A DNA stretch of 64,000 nucleotides from contig JAEUVV010000003.1 of the NCBI GenBank assembly GCA_016786705.1, positions 1-64,000 on the forward strand, in the 5' to 3' direction. The position numbers and the translations under genes are program-made. The DNA is from Taibaiella sp. (GTDB taxonomy: Bacteria > Bacteroidota > Bacteroidia > Chitinophagales > Chitinophagaceae). The notes beneath the pieces are model-generated. The model worked only from the letters and a program-made list of their open reading frames with translations, searched no databases and was not told the DNA's origin. Of the stretch, positions 16,089-23,875 are shown piece after piece; position 1 is the first letter of the stretch; each line of letters opens with the position of its first letter.

Positions 16089-18523
16089 TGCCAGCCCATT
16101 TTTTGTAAGTGTGATTTCACTTTGCTTTCGTAATCACTGATACTGGTTTCCATTTCTGGCAAAGTCTCAGCATATCGTTCGGATAACTCAATAATACGTT
16201 GCGTCAGGTTTTGGCTGATGCGTTCTTTTTCAGATTCCAGGCATTGCCATAAATGGTTGATCCATTTTTTATTAATGACCAAATCCTTAATCTCTTCGAT
16301 GGATAGCTTTGGATACTTGGCTGTTACCAGTCCTTCAATGACTGCTTTTTCGACTTTAATGAGCTTGGTAAAGCTGGCAATAACTTCATGTAGGTTAATA
16401 TAATTTTCAATGACAGCCAATTCTTCCGCTGGGGCGTTCTCACTTTTTCTCTGTTTCAGCAATGCTTTTACAGTTGATACGTTTACTTTATCCAGTTCGC
16501 TGAATACACTATTTTCAACCTCTGTTTCCAATTCCATTTCTTCCAACTCCGATTTCACTTCTTCAATTTTTGATTCAAATTCCCAAACAGTATTGCATTG
16601 ATCTAAAAAGAAATGTTCTTTTAATAAATCCACCGGAATCAATTTGCCTACAATGCCTTCTAACCCTTCTACATACTTATCCTTGGTCGTTTTGCCATCT
16701 TTACCTTTCTTACCTTTTATCACCGTCCTTTCCCACTGGGTCCCTGCCTTCCATCCTTCCATAGCAATCATGTATAAATCATCTTGCATCTCCTCTTCCC
16801 AATACTGCATCAGGTATTGATACATATCATAAGCATTGAGCAAAGGGTCACCTTTAAATACCTGTAATAAGCTTTCTCCTATAATTTTTATTTCCTGTTT
16901 CGGTAAAGCCCCCTTATGAAGTTGCTGTAAATATTTTTGTTGTTGCTTAGCCCACTTGCTAAATTTTTGCTCCAATTCATTTCTGTAGGCTGCGAATTGC
17001 GGATGATGGTAAATTTTAAGCCTGATATCATCAGGCTCAATCTTTAATTGAAGATAACCCGCTCTTTTCTTTTTGAACAGGCTGTTTTTAAGGTCTGGGA
17101 AAAGATGCCAATAATTGTTCAAAGCATTGATATCCTTTTCCGGAATACCCCCGAACAAATGTGCGTCAATATCTTGAATATCCTCTGGTTCTTGTGTATC
17201 TATGTAGCGGGGTATATTGAGATTGTAATCATTCTTTTCGTTGATGATTTCCTCCACCGGAACCATACGACTGTATTTAGGTATATCTGTAAAGCTCCCA
17301 AATACATCTACGATTTTATGAACATCTTTCTCTTGAAGCCTGTTCTTGTTCCCGTCTTTGATAAAACCTTTGCTGGCATCTATCATAAAAATGCCTTTCC
17401 TTTTTGTCGCACCTTCTTTATCCAATATAATAATACAAGCTGGAATACCTGTACCATAAAACAAGTTGGCAGGCAAACCTATTATACCTTTGATATAGCC
17501 TTTACTAATAATATTCTTCCTGATTACAGCTTCTGCATTTCCTCTAAATAAAACGCCATGAGGCAAAACAACAGCAGCCTTACCCGTTGATTTAAGTGAT
17601 TTGATTATATGTAAAAGGAAAGCATAATCTCCATTTTTATCAGGAGGAACACCTAATTCGAACCGATCAAATTCATCATTATTGATATTTACACCATTGC
17701 TCCAGCTTTTAAGAGAGAAGGGCGGATTTGCCACAATGTAGTCGTAGGTTTTAAGCCCTACACCATTCTCATTCTTCCAGTACGGACGGGAGAGTGTATT
17801 GTCTGCCCATATTTCTGCCGAAGGATTACCGTGCAGTATCATATTCATACGGGCAAGGTTGGCAGTTGCAATTTCTTTTTCCTGACCGTATAACGTAATA
17901 TTCTTTTCAGCTTCTTCTGCAACTTTGAGGAGTAGCGAACCAGACCCACAGCTTGGATCGTATGCGGTAGTTTGAGAGGTAGAATTGTCTTTATTAATAC
18001 CAATTACTTTAGCCATTACTCTACTCACCTCAGAAGGGGTATAAAACTGACCTTTAGACTTACCCGACTCAGTAGCGAAGTGACGCATCAAGTACTCGTA
18101 AGCATCTCCTAATAAATCGTCATCATTGGCATTATTGCCTGAAAAATCCAAATCGGGTGAATTAAAAATCAGGATAAGATTGCTTACCGTATCAATCAGG
18201 TCTTTGCCTTTACCCAACTTTCCCTCATCGTTAAAGTCTGGAAAGTCATTCAGCTTATTGGCTTCTTTAATTTTGTTGAGTACCTTTTTATTAATATCAT
18301 CTCCGATATTACTTGTGCCAACCAAAGCAACCATATCATCAAACGAAGCACCTTCCGGCACTTTGATTGCAGAGAATTTTTTGCCTTTATATTTATCTGA
18401 AATGTACTTGACAAACAACATTGTCAATACATAATCTTTATATTGAGAGGCATCCATACCGCCCCTCAACTCGTCACAACTTTTCCAAAGAGAACTGTAT
18501 AATTCCGATTTTTTGATTGCCAT
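16082..18523 (-). CDS. hsdM: Type I restriction-modification DNA methyltransferase M subunit
   Basis: An 813-residue adenine-N6 methyltransferase. The N-terminal HsdM helical domain is residues 1-130. SAM-binding motif I is DPSCGSGS (189-196) and catalytic motif IV is NPPF (266-269). The MTase core ends near 470. The remaining ~340 residues are helical and charged (KKGKDGKTTKD, LEEMELETEVEN); this is the long HsdM form rather than the ~520-residue classical one. It modifies host DNA with HsdS and is required for restriction by HsdR. It is the first gene of the island operon, starting 30 bases after mnmE in the same direction; a promoter would have to lie in that gap or inside mnmE. Confidence 0.95.
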   Translation of the reverse strand: MAIKKSELYSSLWKSCDELRGGMDASQYKDYVLTMLFVKYISDKYKGKKFSAIKVPEGASFDDMVALVGTSNIGDDINKKVLNKIKEANKLNDFPDFNDEGKLGKGKDLIDTVSNLILIFNSPDLDFSGNNANDDDLLGDAYEYLMRHFATESGKSKGQFYTPSEVSRVMAKVIGINKDNSTSQTTAYDPSCGSGSLLLKVAEEAEKNITLYGQEKEIATANLARMNMILHGNPSAEIWADNTLSRPYWKNENGVGLKTYDYIVANPPFSLKSWSNGVNINNDEFDRFELGVPPDKNGDYAFLLHIIKSLKSTGKAAVVLPHGVLFRGNAEAVIRKNIISKGYIKGIIGLPANLFYGTGIPACIIILDKEGATKRKGIFMIDASKGFIKDGNKNRLQEKDVHKIVDVFGSFTDIPKYSRMVPVEEIINEKNDYNLNIPRYIDTQEPEDIQDIDAHLFGGIPEKDINALNNYWHLFPDLKNSLFKKKRAGYLQLKIEPDDIRLKIYHHPQFAAYRNELEQKFSKWAKQQQKYLQQLHKGALPKQEIKIIGESLLQVFKGDPLLNAYDMYQYLMQYWEEEMQDDLYMIAMEGWKAGTQWERTVIKGKKGKDGKTTKDKYVEGLEGIVGKLIPVDLLKEHFFLDQCNTVWEFESKIEEVKSELEEMELETEVENSVFSELDKVNVSTVKALLKQRKSENAPAEELAVIENYINLHEVIASFTKLIKVEKAVIEGLVTAKYPKLSIEEIKDLVINKKWINHLWQCLESEKERISQNLTQRIIELSERYAETLPEMETSISDYESKVKSHLQKMGWQW

Positions 18524-18553
18524 AATATTAAATATCCTATAAACTTAAAATTC

Positions 18554-19939
18554 CTACTTCCCAATACAAAACTTTCCGAAGATCGCCCCCAGGATATCCC
18601 GGTCCACCTCGATCTTACCCGTAATGGTACCGAGCTGGTACAAAGCATCCTTCAGGTGGAGGGAAAGCAGGTCGCCGCTCAAACCCATTTGCATCCCTTC
18701 ATCCACCTGTTCCAAAGCGGCAAAAGCGCGCTGTAAAGCTTCCTTATGGCGCACATTGGTAATCACCACCGATTGCGCCGCGTTTTCATTTTTAAAATGG
18801 GCCACCAGCTCCCCGGTAAGCCGGTCGATATTAAACCCCGTTTTTACAGAGATACCAAAATGATGGTAAGCCGGGTACTTTTCCAGCAAATGATTTTCAT
18901 AACGATCATTGGCCCAATCATGCTTGTCCGCCTTGCTCAGCAGGTTGAAGATCACTTTATCCTGTAAACTATCCGCGAGCTCATCCAAAATATCGGTATC
19001 CTGCTCATACAAATGGATCACGACCTTAGCCTGCTGCACTTTCTCTTTGGCGCGCTCCACACCAATCGCCTCGATGGTATCTTCGGTATCGCGGATACCG
19101 GCCGTATCTATAAACCGGAAGGTAATCCCCTCCAGGTTAATCGCCTCTTCGATCACGTCCCGGGTCGTACCGGCAATATCGCTCACGATAGCCCGCTCTT
19201 CTTTCAACAAGGCATTAAGCAGGGTAGACTTACCCGCATTGGGCTTGCCAATAATCGCCACCGGCACCCCGTTTTTTATAGCATTACCATACTCAAAGCT
19301 CTTGATGAGCTGCTGGATTTTGGATTTCAAATTTTGAATTAAACTCTTTAAAGCGCTACGATCGGCAAATTCCACATCTTCATCAGAAAAGTCGAGCTCC
19401 AGCTCCATCAACGCGGTAAAATTGATCAGCTGCTCTCTTAATGCCGCCAGTTCGCTACTCACCCCGCCGCGCATCTGGTTCAGCGCGATCTCGTGGCTGG
19501 CCTTATTCTCCGCGGCGATCAGGTCGCCCACGGCCTCTGCCTGGGCCAGGTCCATCTTGCCATTTAAAAATGCTCTTTGGGTAAACTCTCCCGGTGCGGC
19601 CAGTCTTGCCCCTGCCAGTATACAGGCATTCAATACCTGGTCGAGGATATAAGGCGAACCATGCGCCGCGATCTCTACCGTATCTTCTCCCGTAAAGCTC
19701 TTGCTCCCCAGGAAAAGGGTTACCACCACCTCATCAATCATCCTTGCATTTTCCGCCTTGCGGTCCTGGTCGTAAATATGCCCGAAATGCACGGTATGAC
19801 TGGCCTGCTGCTCTATTGGCTTGCCGGAAAACAGGCTACTGACGATAGAAAGGGATTGCGGCCCGCTCAGGCGCACCAAACCGATGGCGCCCACACCCGC
19901 AGCGGTAGAAATAGCTACTATGGTATCTTTAAACAACAT
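18554..19939 (-). CDS. mnmE: tRNA modification GTPase MnmE
   Basis: A 461-residue MnmE (TrmE/ThdF), which with MnmG makes the cmnm5U34 modification of tRNA. The N-terminal formyl-THF-binding domain starts MLFKDTIVAISTAAGVGAI. The G domain has GKPNAGKS, the GTT of DIAGTTRD, DTAGIRDTED and the SKAD base motif (NLLSKADKHD). The invariant C-terminal FCIGK is intact. I choose the ATG at 19939 over an upstream TTG. The 3' end is a known integration target for SGI1-type elements in other bacteria, and here the defence island follows it directly. Confidence 0.97.
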   Translation of the reverse strand: MLFKDTIVAISTAAGVGAIGLVRLSGPQSLSIVSSLFSGKPIEQQASHTVHFGHIYDQDRKAENARMIDEVVVTLFLGSKSFTGEDTVEIAAHGSPYILDQVLNACILAGARLAAPGEFTQRAFLNGKMDLAQAEAVGDLIAAENKASHEIALNQMRGGVSSELAALREQLINFTALMELELDFSDEDVEFADRSALKSLIQNLKSKIQQLIKSFEYGNAIKNGVPVAIIGKPNAGKSTLLNALLKEERAIVSDIAGTTRDVIEEAINLEGITFRFIDTAGIRDTEDTIEAIGVERAKEKVQQAKVVIHLYEQDTDILDELADSLQDKVIFNLLSKADKHDWANDRYENHLLEKYPAYHHFGISVKTGFNIDRLTGELVAHFKNENAAQSVVITNVRHKEALQRAFAALEQVDEGMQMGLSGDLLSLHLKDALYQLGTITGKIEVDRDILGAIFGKFCIGK

Positions 19940-19955
19940 CTGCAATATTACGATT

Positions 19956-21899
19956 TTATAAGGCTACACTCAGGCTCAGGAGGAAAAAACGGCGCGGCAT
20001 GGGCCGGTAAGCGATCACTTCATACTGGGTATTCCAGATATTCTGTACCTGCAGGCCCAGTTGCGCTGCTACTTTCCCTAAGGCCAACGGATACATCGCC
20101 TGCAGGTTACCCGTATTGTAGGGCAGCAGGAAAATGGATTCATCGGTGGTCACAAAGCGATAGCCGGTATAGGTATGATTATAGTTCAGTAAAGCTCCTC
20201 TAAAGGTAAGCCCGGCATTCACATTGCCCGAATAGCGCGGCGCATAAGGGATCTGCTTACCGATGCTGCCGTCATTGGGCATATAGGATTCCAGGGTAGT
20301 AGAGAGCACATAGGCGGTCTTCAGACCGATATGTACTTCCAGGTTTTTATTAACCGCGTAATTCAAAGCATTATTGGTTTCTACACCCCGGTTATGCACC
20401 TTCGCCAGGTTATGCGGCGTCCAGATGGAGCCGCCCAGCCAGTAGATCCAGTCCCGGATCTCCCGGTTAAAATAATTTAACTGGTGACTGAAGCGCAGCG
20501 AGCCGGTTTTATTGTTCCAGTTTAAATCATAAGCCAGCTCCCGATTCCAGCCCTGTTCTGGTTTAAGGCTTTCGTTCCCCCCGGGTTTATTGTACAATTC
20601 ATTCAGGGTGGGTACCCGGTAGGTCTTCTGCACACTGCCTTTTACGGTAAAGCGTAACCGGTCTTTATTCAATAAAAGGTATTGGATACCGGCCCCGGGC
20701 AATAAAGGAATCGCTTCGCCATTCAGCCACTCCTGCCTCAGGTTAGCCTGTACCCCCAGTCTTTTATTGCCATGCAGGTATTGATACGCCGCTGAAACCG
20801 CAGGCCTGGACTGATGCGGTGTACGCCCGTCCTGCAAATTGATCCGGGCATATTGAAAGGGCATATTCACAAAAAAGGTATGAACAGCTTCGGTATTTTT
20901 GATACTCAGGCTATGCTTCCAGCCGATCTCCTGGTAGTATTGCCGGGTAGTATTATTATTGTAAATATTATAGAAGCTATCGTTATAGGCTAAGTAATCG
21001 GTATTAAAAGAGAACTTAGCAAACCAATGGCCGATGCGGCTTTGGTTATTCCATTGCAATAAGGTGCGAAAGGCTTTGTCTTCCTGCACTTTCGTTGAAA
21101 AATCCTCAAACTGTGCCTTGGGGATTTCCCGGCTATAGTTTTGGTACCATACATCCAGGCCCAGGCTTTGCCGCGCAGAAAAAGCATAATTGGCCGTTGC
21201 GATAGCGCCAAAAGCCAGCAGGTTCGCATTCACCGTTTTTTGCTCCGCCCCGTTTATGTCCTGGTATTTGAAATTATTGCGCATGGACTGGGCAAATCCC
21301 TTAAGCCCGAACTGCCATTTTTTATAATTCCAGGCGCCCCCGGCATTAATGTCTTTACGGCCGAAAGAGCCGGCCCCCAGTGAGAGATTATAGGTATTAC
21401 GGTCCCGGTCGTAAGGCTGGTCGTCCAGCAGGAGTGCGCCACCAATATTGCCACTACCCAGCAATGCCGCGTTACCTCCGTATTGTAAGCTTATTTTACT
21501 GAACAGCCCGGTCTGTATCAATGAAATATCGGAAACACCCAATGCCGGGTTGTTGAGCGGGATACCTTTCCACAAAACCATGGACTGCGCCGCGGACGCG
21601 CCCCGGAAGGATAGGGTAGCCATACTGTTGATGCCATAGGATTTTATAAAAACCGGGGATTGCTGGCTTAAAAGTGTGGCAATGGACAGGTGCTGGTACT
21701 GCTTCAGGGTAGCCGTACTAAAACTGTCGCTATACTGGCCGGTAACTAGAGTGGATTTAACATCGGAGCTTTTCTGTATCCTGCCGGCACTCACTTTGAA
21801 GCCGGGCAGGGTATCATAAAAAACTTGGCCCATCACCTTGGGAGCGATGGGCAGTAAATGAATTAATAATATAATGAAAAACCTGCTTTTACGATTCAC
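19956..21899 (-). CDS. TonB-dependent outer-membrane receptor (BtuB-like size)
   Basis: A 647-residue receptor with a signal peptide (HLLPIAPKVMGQ), no carboxypeptidase-like N-terminal domain, a plug domain (about 35-150; VFIKSYGINSMATLSFRG, GSGNIGGALLL) and a 22-strand barrel ending in a C-terminal hydrophobic strand (RRFFLLSLSVAL). The small size and plug resemble the BtuB/cirA class; the substrate is not evident and no riboswitch precedes it. The start is GTG, 9 bases after the dedA stop, and mnmE begins 16 bases after its end, so dedA, this gene and mnmE look like one transcript. Confidence 0.85.
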   Translation of the reverse strand: MNRKSRFFIILLIHLLPIAPKVMGQVFYDTLPGFKVSAGRIQKSSDVKSTLVTGQYSDSFSTATLKQYQHLSIATLLSQQSPVFIKSYGINSMATLSFRGASAAQSMVLWKGIPLNNPALGVSDISLIQTGLFSKISLQYGGNAALLGSGNIGGALLLDDQPYDRDRNTYNLSLGAGSFGRKDINAGGAWNYKKWQFGLKGFAQSMRNNFKYQDINGAEQKTVNANLLAFGAIATANYAFSARQSLGLDVWYQNYSREIPKAQFEDFSTKVQEDKAFRTLLQWNNQSRIGHWFAKFSFNTDYLAYNDSFYNIYNNNTTRQYYQEIGWKHSLSIKNTEAVHTFFVNMPFQYARINLQDGRTPHQSRPAVSAAYQYLHGNKRLGVQANLRQEWLNGEAIPLLPGAGIQYLLLNKDRLRFTVKGSVQKTYRVPTLNELYNKPGGNESLKPEQGWNRELAYDLNWNNKTGSLRFSHQLNYFNREIRDWIYWLGGSIWTPHNLAKVHNRGVETNNALNYAVNKNLEVHIGLKTAYVLSTTLESYMPNDGSIGKQIPYAPRYSGNVNAGLTFRGALLNYNHTYTGYRFVTTDESIFLLPYNTGNLQAMYPLALGKVAAQLGLQVQNIWNTQYEVIAYRPMPRRFFLLSLSVAL

Positions 21900-21908
21900 G
21901 CAGCAAAT

Positions 21909-22583
21909 TTACGCAGTTTCTTTGTCTATAGCGCCTACCATAGTGCTTTCTTTCTTTTTGCCGAAAAACATCTTCCATATCACTGGTGAAGTAGCAGCTA
22001 CGATCATACCTATAACGATGTACTCCAGGTTTCTTTGTACCCATGGATTAGTGCCCAGGAAATAACCTACAGTACACAAAGAACAGATCCACAATACGGC
22101 ACCAATGATGTTATACAGCATGAACTTGCGGTAAGGCATTCTTACTACACCGGCGATGATAGGCGCAAAAGTCCTTACTACCGGTACAAAACGTGCCAGC
22201 ACGATAGCGCCGCCACCTTTACGCTCATAAAATTCTTTAGCCTGTACAATATGTTTTTTCTTCAGGTACCATGTATCCTTCCGTTCAAACAAGAAATTAC
22301 CCGATTTTTTACCAAACCAATAGCCGAACATGTTACCGATCACCGCCGCAAGGATCATCATCAGTTCCCAGAAAAGCAGGTTGTGAATAGGGTCTTCAAA
22401 AGGCTTGTTACCACTGGCTATAATGGTACCTGTAAGGAAGATCAGGAAATCGCCGGGAAGAATAAAGCCTAATAAAAGACCGGTTTCCGCGAAGATGATC
22501 GCCAGGATGATATACATACCACCATTGGCCATGATCCACTCGGGATTGGTAAGGTTACTGAAAAAATCTATAATCGCGTCCAT
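21909..22583 (-). CDS. DedA family membrane protein
   Basis: A 224-residue DedA/VTT-domain protein. Visible are the first hydrophobic hairpin (YIILAIIFAETGLLLGFILPGDFLI), the family signature with G-x-x-x-G-Y-W-x-G (NMFGYWFGKKSG), the re-entrant loop ARFVPVVRTFAPIIAGVVRM, and C-terminal transmembrane helices. DedA proteins act in undecaprenyl-phosphate or phospholipid translocation in the inner membrane; which lipid applies here cannot be told. It is the first gene of the dedA-receptor-mnmE run. Confidence 0.9.
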   Translation of the reverse strand: MDAIIDFFSNLTNPEWIMANGGMYIILAIIFAETGLLLGFILPGDFLIFLTGTIIASGNKPFEDPIHNLLFWELMMILAAVIGNMFGYWFGKKSGNFLFERKDTWYLKKKHIVQAKEFYERKGGGAIVLARFVPVVRTFAPIIAGVVRMPYRKFMLYNIIGAVLWICSLCTVGYFLGTNPWVQRNLEYIVIGMIVAATSPVIWKMFFGKKKESTMVGAIDKETA

Positions 22584-22883
22584 ACAAAAATATCGTGTAC
22601 TTAGGTGTTTTTAACTGAAAAGGTTGCGCGAAAATAGGATATTTTGGGCAACTGTCGCTACCCGAAATCGCTAAGAATTTGGTAAATTATAAATAAGTTA
22701 TGCTTTGAAACCCTTTTTGGGAGCGCATTAAGGCCTTTTTGCAATCGACTTGTTAACAAAGCGCTGTAAAGGACACCAAAAAGTGAATTGTTTTTTACAG
22801 GATCCCAAGTATAAAACCAATAAGCATACTTATGATAATAAATCAAAGTAGGTTTAAATAAGGTTACCCAATAAGAAAAGGGA
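22584..22883. other. 300-bp intergenic region upstream of dedA
   Basis: No gene is supported. A TATTTTTG box on the minus strand (22585-22592) ends one base before the dedA ATG, too close to serve that start unless initiation is downstream. The rest shows short open frames without plausible protein character and no riboswitch-like conservation. Confidence 0.4.
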
Positions 22884-23114
22884 TCAGGCCTGTATCGGGT
22901 TACGTTTGCCCAGGCCTATATATTTTTTCAGGTTCATCCAGAAAGCCAGGATCATATAAACAATGATCGGCGAACCTAAAGTAAGAAAGGAAATGTAAAT
23001 AAACCACAGGCGTATTTTGGAAGAAGCAATATTCATTTTCTCTCCCAATTTGGTGCAGACCCCAAAGGCCTGGTATTCCACAAAGCTTTTAAATCTGATC
23101 AAAGGTTTACTCAT
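22884..23114 (-). CDS. PspC domain protein
   Basis: A 76-residue PspC-type membrane protein: the N-terminal motif GVCTKLGEKMNIASSKIRLWFIY matches the PspC core, followed by one hydrophobic helix (FLTLGSPIIVYMILAFWMNL) and a short basic tail. In proteobacteria PspC senses envelope stress; in Bacteroidota short stand-alone PspC proteins are common and poorly studied. A TAGCTTTG box (minus strand 23122-23129) lies only 8 bases before the ATG, implying a very short leader. Confidence 0.85.
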   Translation of the reverse strand: MSKPLIRFKSFVEYQAFGVCTKLGEKMNIASSKIRLWFIYISFLTLGSPIIVYMILAFWMNLKKYIGLGKRNPIQA

Positions 23115-23142
23115 AGTAATACAAAGCTAAGTATTTCAACAA

Positions 23143-23182
23143 AAAAATCTTTCCTTTTTATTTGTTATCAGGAAAGATTTTT
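23143..23182 (-). terminator. Terminator after the THX gene
   Basis: AAAAATCTTTCC (23143-23154) pairs with GGAAAGATTTTT (23171-23182). Read on the minus strand the hairpin ends in a T-run. It lies 8 bases beyond the THX stop. Confidence 0.75.
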
Positions 23183-23189
23183 AAGAAAA

Positions 23190-23294
23190 TTAAGCTCTTT
23201 TTGCTTTTGCGTTTCTGGCTTTTTTAGGACGGCTAACACCATAGCTTCCTGTAGTAATTTTACCTCTTTTAGAGCGATTATCACCTCTACCCAT
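23190..23294 (-). CDS. 30S ribosomal protein THX
   Basis: A 34-codon gene. The product begins MGRGDNRSKRGKITTG, continues SYGVSRPKKARNA and ends KAKRA, with 14 Arg/Lys. This matches the bsTHX family of small basic 30S proteins found in Bacteroidota and Thermus. A TAACTTTG promoter box (23330-23337, minus) is 35 bases upstream and a terminator follows directly, so it is a complete single-gene unit. Confidence 0.92.
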   Translation of the reverse strand: MGRGDNRSKRGKITTGSYGVSRPKKARNAKAKRA

Positions 23295-23329
23295 TGCTGA
23301 AAATGTTTTGTTTGGTTAAATATGAAATG

Positions 23330-23337
23330 CAAAGTTA
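23330..23337 (-). promoter_or_regulatory. Promoter -7 box of the THX gene
   Basis: TAACTTTG on the minus strand fits the Bacteroidota TAnnTTTG consensus exactly, 35 bases before the THX ATG. It sits just downstream of the HU terminator. Confidence 0.65.
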
Positions 23338-23343
23338 AAAAAT

Positions 23344-23373
23344 AAAAGTGGAATTTCTGAAAATTCCACTTTT
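23344..23373. terminator. Terminator after the HU gene
   Basis: AAAAGTGGAATTT (23344-23356) pairs with AAATTCCACTTTT (23361-23373) around a 4-base loop, 20 bases past the HU stop. The symmetric A/T flanks would work in either direction. Confidence 0.85.
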
Positions 23374-23393
23374 ATAAATATTCAGGCGGTAAA

Positions 23394-23678
23394 TTATTTT
23401 TTCTTACCACCGATCTTAGTAGCGAATTCTTTACCTGCTTTAAACTTAGGAACTTTGCGGGCCTTAATTTTAATCACCGCCCCGGTTTGAGGATTGCGGC
23501 CGTTACGCGCAGAACGCTCAGATACGGAGAAGGTACCGAAACCTACAAGCGTCACTTTATCACCGCCTTTAAGGGCTGCGATAACACCGGAAGTGAAAGA
23601 ATCTAAAGCTTCGTTAGCCTGCACTTTAGTGATACCTGCGTCTTTGGAAATTTTGTCAATTAATTCCGCTTTGTTCAT
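23394..23678 (-). CDS. HU-family DNA-binding protein
   Basis: A 94-residue HU/IHF-type nucleoid protein. The N-terminal helical dimerisation half is [18 protein letters not shown]. The beta-arm carries the family signature [21 protein letters not shown], followed by [10 protein letters not shown]. The length is that of normal HU, without the extra N-terminal domain of the HU-like DUF4469 group. It is transcribed alone from a strong TTTG-N19-TATTTTTG promoter. Confidence 0.96.
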   Translation of the reverse strand: MNKAELIDKISKDAGITKVQANEALDSFTSGVIAALKGGDKVTLVGFGTFSVSERSARNGRNPQTGAVIKIKARKVPKFKAGKEFATKIGGKKK

Positions 23679-23719
23679 AATGTTATGTTTTTAAATGATG
23701 AAATATTAATTATGTATAG

Positions 23720-23750
23720 CAAAAATAGGCGATATTTTAACATAGCCAAA
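23720..23750 (-). promoter_or_regulatory. HU gene promoter (TTTG-N19-TATTTTTG)
   Basis: On the minus strand, TTTG at 23750-23747 and TATTTTTG at 23727-23720 are separated by 19 bases, matching the Bacteroidota -33/-7 promoter. The leader to the ATG at 23678 would be about 35 bases. Confidence 0.75.
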
Positions 23751-23838
23751 TTTATTAAGCACTTTTTTGTTAACGGGAAACCCTTGCCTGTATTGATTAT
23801 CCGCATATTTAACCAATCAATTATAAATAAACCTGTTA

Positions 23839-23870
23839 TTTGCATAGGCCTGTATTAATTAATATCTTTG
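23839..23870 (+). promoter_or_regulatory. ispH promoter (TTTG-N20-TATCTTTG)
   Basis: TTTG at 23839-23842 and TATCTTTG at 23863-23870 are 20 bases apart. The box ends 5 bases before the ispH ATG at 23876, so the transcript would start at or next to the start codon. Confidence 0.7.
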
Positions 23871-23875
23871 CAGCT

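Noticed and set aside
19956..21899. Cobalamin-riboswitch-controlled BtuB
   Set aside because: Only 9 bases separate it from dedA, and no B12-box-like sequence was seen upstream of dedA.
22658..22846. 62-residue open frame upstream of dedA
   Set aside because: Low-complexity aromatic-rich product, no promoter or ribosome-binding site, overlaps nothing conserved.
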